A program made the translations under genes and the position numbers. The notes beneath the pieces are model-generated. The model worked only from the letters and a program-made list of their open reading frames with translations. It was not told where the DNA came from and ran no database searches. Of a stretch of 64,000 nucleotides of DNA, positions 34,396 through 43,027 are shown piece after piece; the first letter of the stretch is position 1; each line of letters begins with the position of its first letter. Source of the stretch: Lachnospiraceae bacterium. GTDB lineage: Bacteria > Bacillota > Clostridia > Lachnospirales > Lachnospiraceae. The stretch lies in contig JAIEFE010000015.1 of the NCBI GenBank assembly GCA_029067085.1, positions 473,640 through 537,639 of the forward strand, written 5' to 3'.

Positions 34396-35184
34396 CTACT
34401 GTACTGCAAAATACCTAACCAGCTTTTCTCCATTTTCACGCTGTCTAATTTCCTCCATAATCTGTTCACATTCCTCTAAGTCATTCACATATCCGTCCAG
34501 CAAATACCACAAAATATCATTCTGTATGACTTTCTTTAACTCATCATATGCCCTACTGTCATACTGTTTTGCCGCTTTCGCTTGCTCTATTAACTCGGTG
34601 AAACAATTCTTATCCTCTATGCCGCTTTCTTGGTCTCTCTTTTGCAAAAGAAGATTCAATTCATCTCTCCATTCTGTGCCTGCCGTCGCCACAAAATGTT
34701 GCAATGGCAACAGCACATTTACACCATACAGTTCCTTATCCGAGACTTTGCTTTCTTTAAATCCCCCCCGCCCCTCCATGTATCTTCTAACCCTATCTGC
34801 CAAAGTATAAATGGTATACTTCCCGAACTGCGTCATCTCAATAATTGGCGGTTCCTGCTCCATTATTTTCTTGATAATCGCATTCAGTCCACTGGGAGAT
34901 AATTTCAACTTCTTCGCCAAATCACCGTGATACAACTCCTCCTCTTGAAAAAGCAGTTTCAAAATGGGTTCACAGTATTTAGAGCGCACCTGTAATATTT
35001 GGTTGCGAATCTCCTCACTGTCCGTTCCAAAATCTTCCATCTCTCTTTGTTGAGCGCACAGATATCCGCGTACAAACTGCTCCTGCCCGCTATCCAGTGT
35101 CATCTTTCCTGAAAAAACAAAATCATTTGCTTTCTGATATTCCGCTATAATCTTTCTTAATGCTTCCTCATCTATCTTCTTCAT
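34396..35184 (-). CDS. Winged-helix (MarR-like) domain protein of a two-gene module
   Basis: 262 residues. A winged helix is visible around 74-125: ILKLLFQEEELYHGDLAKKLKLSPSGLNAIIKKIMEQEPPIIEM, then the wing FGKYTIYTLADRVRRY. The flanking N- and C-terminal parts are helical and unrecognised. It overlaps the end of the upstream membrane-protein gene by 17 bases, so both are translated together. DNA binding is likely; the target and signal are unknown. Confidence 0.65.
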   Translation of the reverse strand: MKKIDEEALRKIIAEYQKANDFVFSGKMTLDSGQEQFVRGYLCAQQREMEDFGTDSEEIRNQILQVRSKYCEPILKLLFQEEELYHGDLAKKLKLSPSGLNAIIKKIMEQEPPIIEMTQFGKYTIYTLADRVRRYMEGRGGFKESKVSDKELYGVNVLLPLQHFVATAGTEWRDELNLLLQKRDQESGIEDKNCFTELIEQAKAAKQYDSRAYDELKKVIQNDILWYLLDGYVNDLEECEQIMEEIRQRENGEKLVRYFAVQ

Positions 35185-36529
35185 CCGTCACACCTCTATA
35201 CCAGTTTGCGGCATTCTCATAAGCTGTTTGCAACCTCGTTGCTCGCGCGCTCTCCGGACAATCTTTGCAGACAAAAGCGATATCCCCATACCTTTGGGCA
35301 ATCTTAGACAAACGTTTACTCGCTACATCATTCGAAACATCTTCATATTTCAGATACTCGCTTTCCCAGAGAATCGATTTCCCATAATGATACAAAATTG
35401 ATTGCTGTCTCCCACGATAATAGTACAACACCAATGCCTTCAGCTGCTCGCTATTCCCAACCAAGTTTGCAATACTCTTTTTGGGATAATCACGGTACAC
35501 ATCAACCCTAACTTGCTGAATTCTCTCTATTTCCATGAAGCTCTTGGCTTTCTTTTCATCCTCGCTCGCATAATTAATTTCATTCTGCACATCTTGCGGC
35601 GCGATCCCTCCATCAAAAAGATTGACTTTTTTCTCTCTTCTTAGGTCCTTTATCATTTCTAGAACCGCATCATCAATTTCCTCTTGGTCCTCCCAGTCTT
35701 CGATAACATATCCTTCTCCTGTAAAGAAAATAAACTCATAATCTTCGGATGACAGATCTACTATATGATTAAGTTCAATATCGGATATCTCTATCTGCCT
35801 TAAATCATCCACATCATAATCTGATTTCTCTATGAAATCCTCAATGTCACTGTTACCATCCGATCTATCCGAAACATTCGGCTCTTCCGATGGCTTCACT
35901 TCTGTCGAATCATTCATCTGTGCAGACTCTCCGTCCACCTCACCATCATTGTTCACTTCTATTTTATGACTTTCATAGCTAATCCACGCCTCGCCAAACG
36001 CTTCAGCCCCCGAAACGGTTCGTGACACGACTTCAAATTTCCCTATCGCACCTCCGATTACGCACCCCAGACAAACTACCGACAAAGCAAACAACTTTTC
36101 ATTTATTCTGATACTTTTCCAAAGTTCCTTTATTCCCGAGAGAAATGTTTGAAACACACCCATATTCTCTTGGGTATCCTCTGACGATTTCTTTTCTCCG
36201 ATGCACGCCTTAAGGATACATGCAGCAAGAGCTACCAGCCATCCCCAGAACCAACCATCATCCACTAATTTTCCATGTCCTGATATAAGTGTGTACACAC
36301 CACACGCAGCAACTGTAATAAAAGCAAGCAACAAAAGCAACCTAAAAGCCTCCATTTTCTGCTTATTGTGTTTTCTCTTTTCCTTCGCTGACCTTCTTTG
36401 CTCATCCCGAGCTCCATTCTCGTACCCTCTTTTTTCCGCCTCCTCTATTTCTTTTTCCCATTTTTCTATATCGAACAAACGTTCTGTCTCTTGCTCGTGA
36501 TGCGGCATATAGTTAAAATCCATTGCCAC
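35168..36529 (-). CDS. Membrane protein with large soluble C-terminal domain, unknown
   Basis: 453 residues. A charged N-terminus (1-58, Lys/Glu-rich helix) is followed by hydrophobic helices at about 60-80, 92-109 and 147-165. A Ser/Asp/Glu-rich linker (about 195-240) leads to an acidic-to-mixed domain of about 210 residues with no motif I recognise. First gene of a two-gene operon with the winged-helix protein, behind a plausible promoter. The pair could be a membrane sensor and its regulator, but nothing shows the signal. Confidence 0.7.
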   Translation of the reverse strand: MAMDFNYMPHHEQETERLFDIEKWEKEIEEAEKRGYENGARDEQRRSAKEKRKHNKQKMEAFRLLLLLAFITVAACGVYTLISGHGKLVDDGWFWGWLVALAACILKACIGEKKSSEDTQENMGVFQTFLSGIKELWKSIRINEKLFALSVVCLGCVIGGAIGKFEVVSRTVSGAEAFGEAWISYESHKIEVNNDGEVDGESAQMNDSTEVKPSEEPNVSDRSDGNSDIEDFIEKSDYDVDDLRQIEISDIELNHIVDLSSEDYEFIFFTGEGYVIEDWEDQEEIDDAVLEMIKDLRREKKVNLFDGGIAPQDVQNEINYASEDEKKAKSFMEIERIQQVRVDVYRDYPKKSIANLVGNSEQLKALVLYYYRGRQQSILYHYGKSILWESEYLKYEDVSNDVASKRLSKIAQRYGDIAFVCKDCPESARATRLQTAYENAANWYRGVTDEEDR

Positions 36530-36607
36530 ATCACTCCTTTCCGCTCATCATTCTTCAATCTTTTAACGCTACATGTTTCATCGCTCCATTTAGGGGGTTT
36601 CGTCCTT

Positions 36608-36637
36608 AGTATACTACAACTCGTAAGCATATTTCAA
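36608..36637 (-). promoter_or_regulatory. Promoter of the membrane protein/winged-helix operon
   Basis: Minus strand TTGAAA (36632-36637) and TATACT (36608-36613) with an 18-bp spacer, about 80 bases upstream of the start at 36529. Confidence 0.6.
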
Positions 36638-37050
36638 GCTTTTATTTCATTTTTTATTCATTTATTATTTATTTTTATATTTACACACTCATTTCAGCAG
36701 TAATTATTGTCGTTTTCTAGTATCGCTATGTTTCATTATTGTTCACTCTCCTAAATTTCAGAGCTAATAATGTAATATTCTTCTTACACCAGCTTATATA
36801 TTAATAAATATATTTATAATTAAATGTATTTTTATTGTTTAACAGACCCTTCGTTTTGTTCATTTATTATTCATTCTAATATCGCCTAAATATTTGCTCA
36901 CTAATTAATATATATACCAATCAAAATTGTCGTAAAATCCATAAATATGTAATATATGATTATCAACCAAAATATAGATGCGTAAAGGTCAAAAGTGAGG
37001 GAATTACAATTTAACGAGAATATGATGTTGATTTTCATTTGCAGATGCCC

Positions 37051-37129
37051 GCAAGAGCAATAAAATAGGGACATCCAAGTAAACTTGGAGTCCCCTATTA
37101 TTATCGCCTTTTATGCGCTTATCTCATTG
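37051..37129. repeat. Dispersed repeat, copy 2
   Basis: Same orientation as copy 1 (30711-30787). Holds the hairpin GGGAC-AT-CCAAG / CTTGG-A-GTCCC (37068-37094) with a TAAA loop; on the minus strand it is followed by TATTTTATTG, so it could act as a terminator. Confidence 0.85.
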
Positions 37130-37372
37130 CTTCTACGAGTTACTGTCAATAGATTTTATAAAAATATTGATTTTCTCTGTGTTTTCAAAGATTTTGCAGT
37201 CACGAGAAATTCAGTCAAAGTACCCCTAAACTTCCTCAAAACAAATAAGTTCATATTAGAAACATTAAAACAGTATTTCAGTAGGTTTGCCTACTATCAA
37301 CGCGACTACAAAACCTATCACCATACCATAAAAGCCTTCAATCACACATTCTTATTGAGCAATTCCATTTAC

Positions 37373-38182
37373 TCATTTCTTCTTTCTCACATTATCCTTC
37401 TGATACAAAATCAAACTCTCATAACAAGCAAATTTCTTATTTTCATCCACTTTATACGTATGGCACATTGCCTTCTCTATAGGTCCTCCTCTTCTTTCGA
37501 AATCCTCATCGGTCTTACCTTCTACGATTTCCTTCAATGCATCCAGCAGATATTGCATCAGAGAAATATCGTCATAATCTCCCGCATGTCCGTGAAGAAT
37601 ATAATCCGCTTTATCCATTAAAAACATTTTCTTCTCTAATTCTTCCATGCACTCCTCAACGCTGATATTCTCAGGTGCATGAAGCCATAAATGATGATTA
37701 ATGGCATCTCCGGTAAATAGCAGTCTCTCTTCCGGGCAAAGAAGCATGATTCCACCATCAGAATGTCCGGGCAATGCATATGCTTCTAATCTTCTTCCTC
37801 CCAGATCGAATACATCACCCTCATTGATATCTGTAAATTCAGGAAATGTCCAGCCACGTTCTCTTCTTTTAGCATCCACTTCCGGCTGTAAATAAAATGA
37901 TTTAGCCATTTCCCAGTCTGCATGATTCAAATATACATGTTCAAAACATGCGTTTCCCAATATATGGTCCGGATGTCCATGCGTGTTGATCACTATCAAT
38001 GGCTTATCTGTTAAATTCTTAACTGCTGCGCCTATATCATTTAATCCATTTGCTGTATCAATAAGGCATGCCTTTTCTTCTCCTACTACAAGAAATGCAT
38101 TGGATAATCCACTGTCATCTATCTTAAATATTCCCGGCCGCATTTCATCTATTTTAAGTTCCGGCTTAACATCCTCAAACAT
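37373..38182 (-). CDS. MBL-fold metallo-hydrolase
   Basis: 269 residues. The metal motif THGHPDH gives His68, His70, Asp72 and His73; later GHSDGGIML and LFTGDAINHH supply further ligands, and LHGHAGDYDD near the end the last. It therefore binds two metals and hydrolyses an ester or thioester; glyoxalase II-like and lactonase-like activities are both possible. It is the last gene of a run with a membrane protein, DUF3021 and LytTR genes (26-base gap), so it may be co-transcribed. Confidence 0.9.
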   Translation of the reverse strand: MFEDVKPELKIDEMRPGIFKIDDSGLSNAFLVVGEEKACLIDTANGLNDIGAAVKNLTDKPLIVINTHGHPDHILGNACFEHVYLNHADWEMAKSFYLQPEVDAKRRERGWTFPEFTDINEGDVFDLGGRRLEAYALPGHSDGGIMLLCPEERLLFTGDAINHHLWLHAPENISVEECMEELEKKMFLMDKADYILHGHAGDYDDISLMQYLLDALKEIVEGKTDEDFERRGGPIEKAMCHTYKVDENKKFACYESLILYQKDNVRKKK

Positions 38183-38208
38183 TATTTACTCTCCTCCCGC
38201 TGTTACTA

Positions 38209-38874
38209 TCATAACACAAACATAAAGAACAGAGCAATATAAGCCTTTTTCAGATCCCGGTTAACAAGCAGATAGACGCTTCCCATTGCAAACCCAAGAA
38301 TAATTCCTGACATTCCTGTCAGTAAATCCTTGGTGAATATATGGGCAAGTCCCCAGGTGAGACCGCAGATGATACCGCCATAAGGAATTTTGTCTTTATG
38401 GAACCATACTTCACATGCCTTTTGTCCGAATATGATGATCAAAAGAAAAAGCATTGTCTCAAATGCATAATATATGTACTGGAAGGTAAAAAGAAGGAAT
38501 CCTTTATTCACATACTCTAAATACACTTTGAAGCCGTTCCAATCTATATAATCAAAGATAAAAGCAAGCAGAATGAACAAAGCGCATAAACCGGACTGCC
38601 ATAACTTCATCGTCTTTCCTTTTTCCATAAGCTGAAAGTCATACTTTTTACCGGATTTTTGAATCAGGATAGAAGCAAATACTCCCCAGGTAATGCAAGT
38701 CAGGATCCAATGCAGGATAATTTGTACATTAGTCCAGTCCTGCATAGGCGTACCATATACTACAGGTTCCATCAGATAAGCATACAGCACTTCCATGCCA
38801 AGCCCCGCAAAGGCACATAATCCAAGCGACAGGTAATCCCCGCCCGTAATCTTTTCTTTTTTGTTTTCTCTCAT
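38209..38874 (-). CDS. Polytopic membrane protein, CPBP-like
   Basis: 221 residues with about six or seven hydrophobic helices (starting near 14, 50, 93, 128, 163 and 185). The second half (GGIICGLTWGLAHIFTKD, then GMSGIILGFAMGSVYLL) resembles CPBP (Abi) intramembrane proteases, which need EExxxR and two His motifs; the EExxxR motif is not seen, so it may be an inactive relative. It lies 21 bases after the DUF3021 gene. Confidence 0.65.
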   Translation of the reverse strand: MRENKKEKITGGDYLSLGLCAFAGLGMEVLYAYLMEPVVYGTPMQDWTNVQIILHWILTCITWGVFASILIQKSGKKYDFQLMEKGKTMKLWQSGLCALFILLAFIFDYIDWNGFKVYLEYVNKGFLLFTFQYIYYAFETMLFLLIIIFGQKACEVWFHKDKIPYGGIICGLTWGLAHIFTKDLLTGMSGIILGFAMGSVYLLVNRDLKKAYIALFFMFVL

Positions 38875-38895
38875 ATTATCCGTTTCCTTTCTACT

Positions 38896-39321
38896 CTATT
38901 TCCGATATTCCTTTATCTCTTTCAATGCCTGATTGGCAGATTTGATCTCATGAAAAACCGCCGCATAATAGATAATGACTCCTATTACATATGGAATCGT
39001 AAAAGACAGGAACATATCCCGATAAGCATTTTGATGAAGTTCATGAAACCATCCACCTATCCGGGTTATCAGCATAACAATACCGATCAGCAATATATAC
39101 TGCCCCAGAATAACAACTAACAGCGGATATTTTTGAAAACGATAATACTGCGATAATACGAAAGTTGCCAGAAGGGAAAGTCCAAACATGATCAGTATAT
39201 TTTCCTGATAGTTGCCAAAAACTCCCTGTACAACGTATTCCAATATGATCTTTCCAAACAGCAGTAAAGTAAAAACCGTACATACAACACCCCAAAAATT
39301 CTGTCTGTTAATGATTTTCAT
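38896..39321 (-). CDS. DUF3021 membrane protein
   Basis: 141 residues with four hydrophobic helices (about 10-27, 41-58, 65-85 and 107-124) and a short basic tail. DUF3021 proteins are normally encoded next to a LytTR regulator and are thought to control it at the membrane. The start overlaps the LytTR stop by 14 bases, so the pair is translationally coupled. Confidence 0.82.
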   Translation of the reverse strand: MKIINRQNFWGVVCTVFTLLLFGKIILEYVVQGVFGNYQENILIMFGLSLLATFVLSQYYRFQKYPLLVVILGQYILLIGIVMLITRIGGWFHELHQNAYRDMFLSFTIPYVIGVIIYYAAVFHEIKSANQALKEIKEYRK

Positions 39322-39769
39322 AACACACCTCCCGAATATGATGTAAAGCTTCCAAAAAGGATTTTTTATAGGTTCTGTTTAAGATCAAAATCTCGCCATT
39401 ATCCATGAGCAGCCGTAGTCTCATATTCAGATCAGCTTTTACCTGATCCACTTTATAAAGATTGACGGCAGTTGATTTCCCGATCCGCACAAATCCGCTG
39501 TTTTCAAAACATTCCAAGAAGTGCTGAAGACTGTATTCCAGCTGGTAAACTTCCTTTTCCTGATAGGCAAAAAGTTTTCTGTCTACTACTTCCAGATAAT
39601 AGATGCTCTCCGGGTGAAGCTTGTAAATGTCATTCTCCTTCCTTCCGGTAATGCTCTGAAAGGCATCGAAAAAATCTCGTATTGTTTTAATTTTTTCGGA
39701 CTCTTCCCGATAATGCACTTCCACATAATCTTCTTTTAGGGAAGGTTCTTTTTGATACTGTATTTTCAT
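39308..39769 (-). CDS. LytTR-family DNA-binding regulator
   Basis: 153 residues. No receiver domain; the C-terminal about 95 residues are a LytTR domain (LHPESIYYLEVVDRKLFAYQ, ENSGFVRIGKSTAVNLYKV, LILNRTYKKSFLEAL). Such stand-alone LytTR proteins act with a membrane partner (here DUF3021) and usually control their own operon. A palindrome lies at the promoter just upstream. Confidence 0.9.
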   Translation of the reverse strand: MKIQYQKEPSLKEDYVEVHYREESEKIKTIRDFFDAFQSITGRKENDIYKLHPESIYYLEVVDRKLFAYQEKEVYQLEYSLQHFLECFENSGFVRIGKSTAVNLYKVDQVKADLNMRLRLLMDNGEILILNRTYKKSFLEALHHIREVCYENH

Positions 39770-39820
39770 CTAAATCCCTGATCCTTTAATCTATTTTGCG
39801 CTGTATTTCTTATAGATGTC

Positions 39821-39848
39821 ATTATATTGATTTCGTATCAATCCGCAA
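39821..39848 (-). promoter_or_regulatory. Promoter and palindrome of the LytTR operon
   Basis: Minus strand TTGCGG (39843-39848) and TATAAT (39821-39826), spacer 16 bp. ATTGAT/ATCAAT (39826-39842) fills the spacer as an inverted repeat and is a likely binding site. Confidence 0.55.
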
Positions 39849-39877
39849 GAGGTTACTGCACAAGTTACAAATAGAAA

Positions 39878-39913
39878 TGCGCATGATGCTTTGTAACTCT
39901 GCCACCATGCGCA
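39878..39913 (-). terminator. Terminator of the gene at 39923, with competing hairpin
   Basis: TGCGCATG (39878-39885) pairs with CATGCGCA (39906-39913), followed by TTTCTATTTG on the minus strand. An alternative stem GTTACAAA/TTTGTAAC (39864-39871, 39890-39897) overlaps it and cannot form at the same time. Confidence 0.55.
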
Positions 39914-39922
39914 ATGCCCCCT

Positions 39923-41317
39923 CTAGTCCTTGGCCTCCTCCATAAAGTCCCACAGTCCTGTGGTCCTGTAGATATTTTTTTCTCTGCCCACTAAAATCGT
40001 TCCGCATATTGCCTCATAAATATCGTACACGGAATCTTTTCCTAAGGCTCCATACATAAGATTTTTCTTTTCTCCCGAATCGAAATCAAAGCATTCTATA
40101 ATCGGCATTTTACTTGTAACGTCTATGGGCAAAACACAAATTCTGTTGTTCGTCCACTTCCGCACATATCCATAGTTACAGGGATAATAGCTTTCTTTTC
40201 CCGTTGCAAGGTCAAGCAACGTCAGCCGGCTTTCTGTTTTTCCTCTGGGAACGGATTTGGGTCGCACCTGAAATGCCACCCTTGAATCTCCCACAGGCAC
40301 AAAATCCCAGGCATTGAATCCGTCTATTGTGTAAACCTTTTTGAATTCACAGCCTTTTTTGAAAAGCCCGGTCTTTTTCCTCCACTCATAAATACACTGT
40401 TGCATAAACAGATAGAGTTTATCTCCCAATACAAAGAATTTGGGAAACCAGCGGATATCCCCACTTTTCAGTTCCAGAACCTTTTCACAGGAATTTGGAA
40501 AGTCCGTTATATTTTTAATACGATAGACACAGTTTTGATCTGCCGCAAATAATTCTCCTCCAAACCATTTCATGGCAGACCATTCCAGATTGGAATCCTT
40601 ATGTACGCATTGCCATTCTTCTATCTTTGCTATATCTGTACCGGTTACAATAGACGTATTTTTATCAGCCAGATAACCGTTTTCATTTATTGTATTATAT
40701 TGTACTAAGGCAGTAAATACCTCATCCGGTCCTTTTGCTATCTTACGCACTAAAAGTTCAATATCTTTACTTTGTTTCGGCGGCCACTCTTTTATATTAA
40801 GGAAAGCAGAACAGTATCTGCGGGTGTTTGAAGTGCCATTTCCCACGCTCATGTTATAGTCAAGCCATAGAATTTCATCTATGCAATCCATTGTCAGATG
40901 TACTTTGTAACCCGCGTCCAAAGCTATTTTGTCACAGGGAAGGCGTTTCCCTAAATCAATCCTTTTGGCAGGCGTTCCTGCTTTTCGTTTCGGTTGTTTC
41001 CGCTGGGTTGCTTTTTGCTTTTGGACTTTTAATTCCGCCTTGAATTCTTCGATTTTATCTTCAGGAAGGATGGTTAGCGTATAGGAATCACTGTCTGTGA
41101 ATAATTCGTAAAGGACGTGTTCGAAGCAGGTTAGTTCCTGGCCCAGAGCATCTAAAAAGTCTTCAGGTTCTTCTGCAGCGTAGTTTTCGGACAGGTCGTC
41201 AAAAACCGATTCTGACAGAAAAGGACAGGTATCCTGATGGGAATCGCGGAGGGCGAAGAGGATGTCGGGGGATGGGGTGTTGTGGTCGACCTCGGTTAGG
41301 GGAAATTGTCGAGTCAT
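39923..41317 (-). CDS. Unknown 464-residue protein
   Basis: Start chosen at ATG 41317, which has AAAAGGAGCC upstream; an earlier in-frame ATG has none. No signal peptide or membrane helix. Residues about 95-125 are a very basic Lys/Arg/Gln stretch (QKATQRKQPKRKAG), and the C-terminal half has repeated W/Y-rich strands (LEWSAMKWFGGELFAAD, GDIRWFPKFFVLGDKLYLF, INAWDF-like) that look like a beta-propeller. I do not recognise the family. Codon use is like the neighbours. Confidence 0.7.
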   Translation of the reverse strand: MTRQFPLTEVDHNTPSPDILFALRDSHQDTCPFLSESVFDDLSENYAAEEPEDFLDALGQELTCFEHVLYELFTDSDSYTLTILPEDKIEEFKAELKVQKQKATQRKQPKRKAGTPAKRIDLGKRLPCDKIALDAGYKVHLTMDCIDEILWLDYNMSVGNGTSNTRRYCSAFLNIKEWPPKQSKDIELLVRKIAKGPDEVFTALVQYNTINENGYLADKNTSIVTGTDIAKIEEWQCVHKDSNLEWSAMKWFGGELFAADQNCVYRIKNITDFPNSCEKVLELKSGDIRWFPKFFVLGDKLYLFMQQCIYEWRKKTGLFKKGCEFKKVYTIDGFNAWDFVPVGDSRVAFQVRPKSVPRGKTESRLTLLDLATGKESYYPCNYGYVRKWTNNRICVLPIDVTSKMPIIECFDFDSGEKKNLMYGALGKDSVYDIYEAICGTILVGREKNIYRTTGLWDFMEEAKD

Positions 41318-41371
41318 AGTGAGGCTCCTTTTCAATTTGTGTAATATATTTTGATACATGCAATCAAAGGT

Positions 41372-42805
41372 TCATACCAATCTATATCGCCTTATTCTAT
41401 TAGCTCCATAAGATTCAACTTTCTCTTGCTCCTGTAACTCTTGAAGCAATTGCCTTGCTCTACGTTCTTTTACATCTAAAAGCATACAAATATCGCTACA
41501 AGAGCATTCCGATTGTTCCGATAAGTATTGGAGTATCTTCTCTAACTGCTGCTCCGTCTTTATCGGCACTTTTTTATCGGCATTTTTTATCGGCATTTTT
41601 TTATCGGCATTTTTTGCCGATAAATTATTGCCGATATTTTTAGCATTATAATTCAGGTTTTTAAATATTAGCCAAAATTCGCTATTACTTGATTTAAACT
41701 CTGGCTTCATTTCTTCTGTATAATGTTCCTGAAATTCATAGGAATCCAATATTTTCTTAAAGCCGCTGCCCCGGCGATCCATATATTTCAAGCGATTAAA
41801 TATATCGGCAATAATCGGATTCCGTCTCCTAGACGATACATTTCTCAGATCCAAATCCTGTACTCTGCGACCATCCAGCATACCACCCGGAGAGTAAACT
41901 TCTAGTCTGTCATCAAACATGTCTATATGAACTTCACTGCCCAATTCCAGATAGTCCCTATGAATAAGTGCATTCACAATTCCCTCAAGAACCGCCGTAT
42001 CCGGATAATCCGGCATTTCGATTCTTCCGTTTCCTGTTTTTTTCCAAGCTTTCTTCGTATTTCTGGATACAAAACTCATGCTATCCTGCAAAAGATTCAC
42101 AAGACCACCACTGTATTCTTCATCGTCGATAGCATCAATCAATCCTGATGCCTTATCTAAACCATTCCATCGCGTACAAAAAACTCTCGAATGACGAATT
42201 GGAGACTCATCTGCCAACAATGCTCCGGCATTTGTTAGATTCCCCTCCTCATCTATAATCCCCCAAGATTCATAATCACTATCTTCAAAGTCTTTTCCCG
42301 TATTGTGCTTACACACAGAACGCAGTTTTGTAAATGCCATATTTGCAAATTTATAATTAGAAACCAGACTGTCATAAGAACGATTTGTTCCCTGAAGAAC
42401 CAATCGTTTGAGCGTAATATTATCCGCCGGAACGCTTTCATTTCCTAAACGAATATAAGCCGTCATATTTCCCTCACCCACATAATAATATGGTGTTTCC
42501 TTACCTGCATACACATCAAGAAGAATCAATTTTTTACCGTTTTCCATATGAAAACGTAAATTCACTTTTGGAATAGAATCAATTCTCGTTTTGATTGTCT
42601 CACTTATAAACTCCGCATCGGACTCCGCATCATCTAACCCGACAACTTCATCATCACTAGTAATGCCCCAAATCAAAGTGCCACCAAAGCTATTAGCAAA
42701 TGCGCTGACACTTTTCAGCCAATCCTTTACCTTCTTTCTTTCAACACTACGTTTTTTATCATATTCAGTTGCTTCTCCAATTAAACTCTTTGGATTAATC
42801 CGCAT
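41372..42805 (-). CDS. AlbA_2 (Schlafen-type) domain transcriptional regulator
   Basis: 477 residues. N-terminal AlbA_2 domain (about 8-125): E-x-x-EYDKK near the start, then VSAFANSFGGTLIWGITSDD and DVYAGKETPYYYVG. The central part has the HATPase_c_4-like NALIHRDYLELGSEVHIDMFDDRLEVYSPGGML and the GSGFKKIL loop. The C-terminus (about 410-477) is a winged helix (CSCSDICMLLDVKERRARQLLQELQEQ). Such proteins act as regulators or in defence; which applies is unclear. A tandem repeat lies in the linker. Confidence 0.85.
   Translation of the reverse strand: MRINPKSLIGEATEYDKKRSVERKKVKDWLKSVSAFANSFGGTLIWGITSDDEVVGLDDAESDAEFISETIKTRIDSIPKVNLRFHMENGKKLILLDVYAGKETPYYYVGEGNMTAYIRLGNESVPADNITLKRLVLQGTNRSYDSLVSNYKFANMAFTKLRSVCKHNTGKDFEDSDYESWGIIDEEGNLTNAGALLADESPIRHSRVFCTRWNGLDKASGLIDAIDDEEYSGGLVNLLQDSMSFVSRNTKKAWKKTGNGRIEMPDYPDTAVLEGIVNALIHRDYLELGSEVHIDMFDDRLEVYSPGGMLDGRRVQDLDLRNVSSRRRNPIIADIFNRLKYMDRRGSGFKKILDSYEFQEHYTEEMKPEFKSSNSEFWLIFKNLNYNAKNIGNNLSAKNADKKMPIKNADKKVPIKTEQQLEKILQYLSEQSECSCSDICMLLDVKERRARQLLQELQEQEKVESYGANRIRRYRLV
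41561..41636. repeat. TATCGGCA repeats inside the AlbA_2 gene
   Basis: TATCGGCA occurs at 41561, 41575, 41588 and 41602, separated by T-runs, and its complement TGCCGATA at 41615 and 41629. It encodes the NADKKMPIKNADKKVPIK linker. Spacing of 13-14 bases means copy-number change would shift the frame. Confidence 0.8.
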
Positions 42806-42975
42806 TAGCCCACTTCCCTTCTAACAGTTCAATATAGAACTTATATAGTCTTTCTCATTAAGTTTATTTAGATCATCTTTTTAATTCTGTCTAAATTATA
42901 TCACCAAACCGTTAGATATTCAATTTTAACTTTAGAATAGGATAAGCCTTTTTCCAAAGTGGCTTTCCACGTAAA

Positions 42976-43005
42976 AAGGGTCCCGGAGAAATCTCCGAAA
43001 CCCTT
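42976..43005 (-). terminator. Terminator of the tuf operon
   Basis: AAGGGTCCCGGAGA / TCTCCGAAACCCTT is a 14-base stem with an internal mismatch, followed by TTTTTACG on the minus strand. Confidence 0.85.
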
Positions 43006-43027
43006 GAATTTACTGTAATTCTATTAA

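Larger units (their letters stand above)
36530..37372. other. AT-rich gap with promoter and repeat copy 2
   Basis: About 840 bases, very AT-rich around 36640-36960. It contains the promoter of the 36529 gene (36608-36637) and repeat copy 2 (37051-37129). A 26-codon hydrophobic minus-strand frame (37265-37345, GTG start) has no ribosome site. Nothing else supported. Confidence 0.5.

Noticed and set aside
37265..37345. 26-codon hydrophobic minus-strand frame, possible small toxin
   Set aside because: GTG start without ribosome site or promoter; only composition supports it.
37085..37621. 178-codon plus-strand frame
   Set aside because: Overlaps the end of the MBL gene on the other strand and repeat copy 2; no ribosome site.
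41561..41636. CRISPR-like repeats
   Set aside because: Repeat units are 8 bases with T-run spacers and lie within a coding frame; no spacer structure or cas genes.
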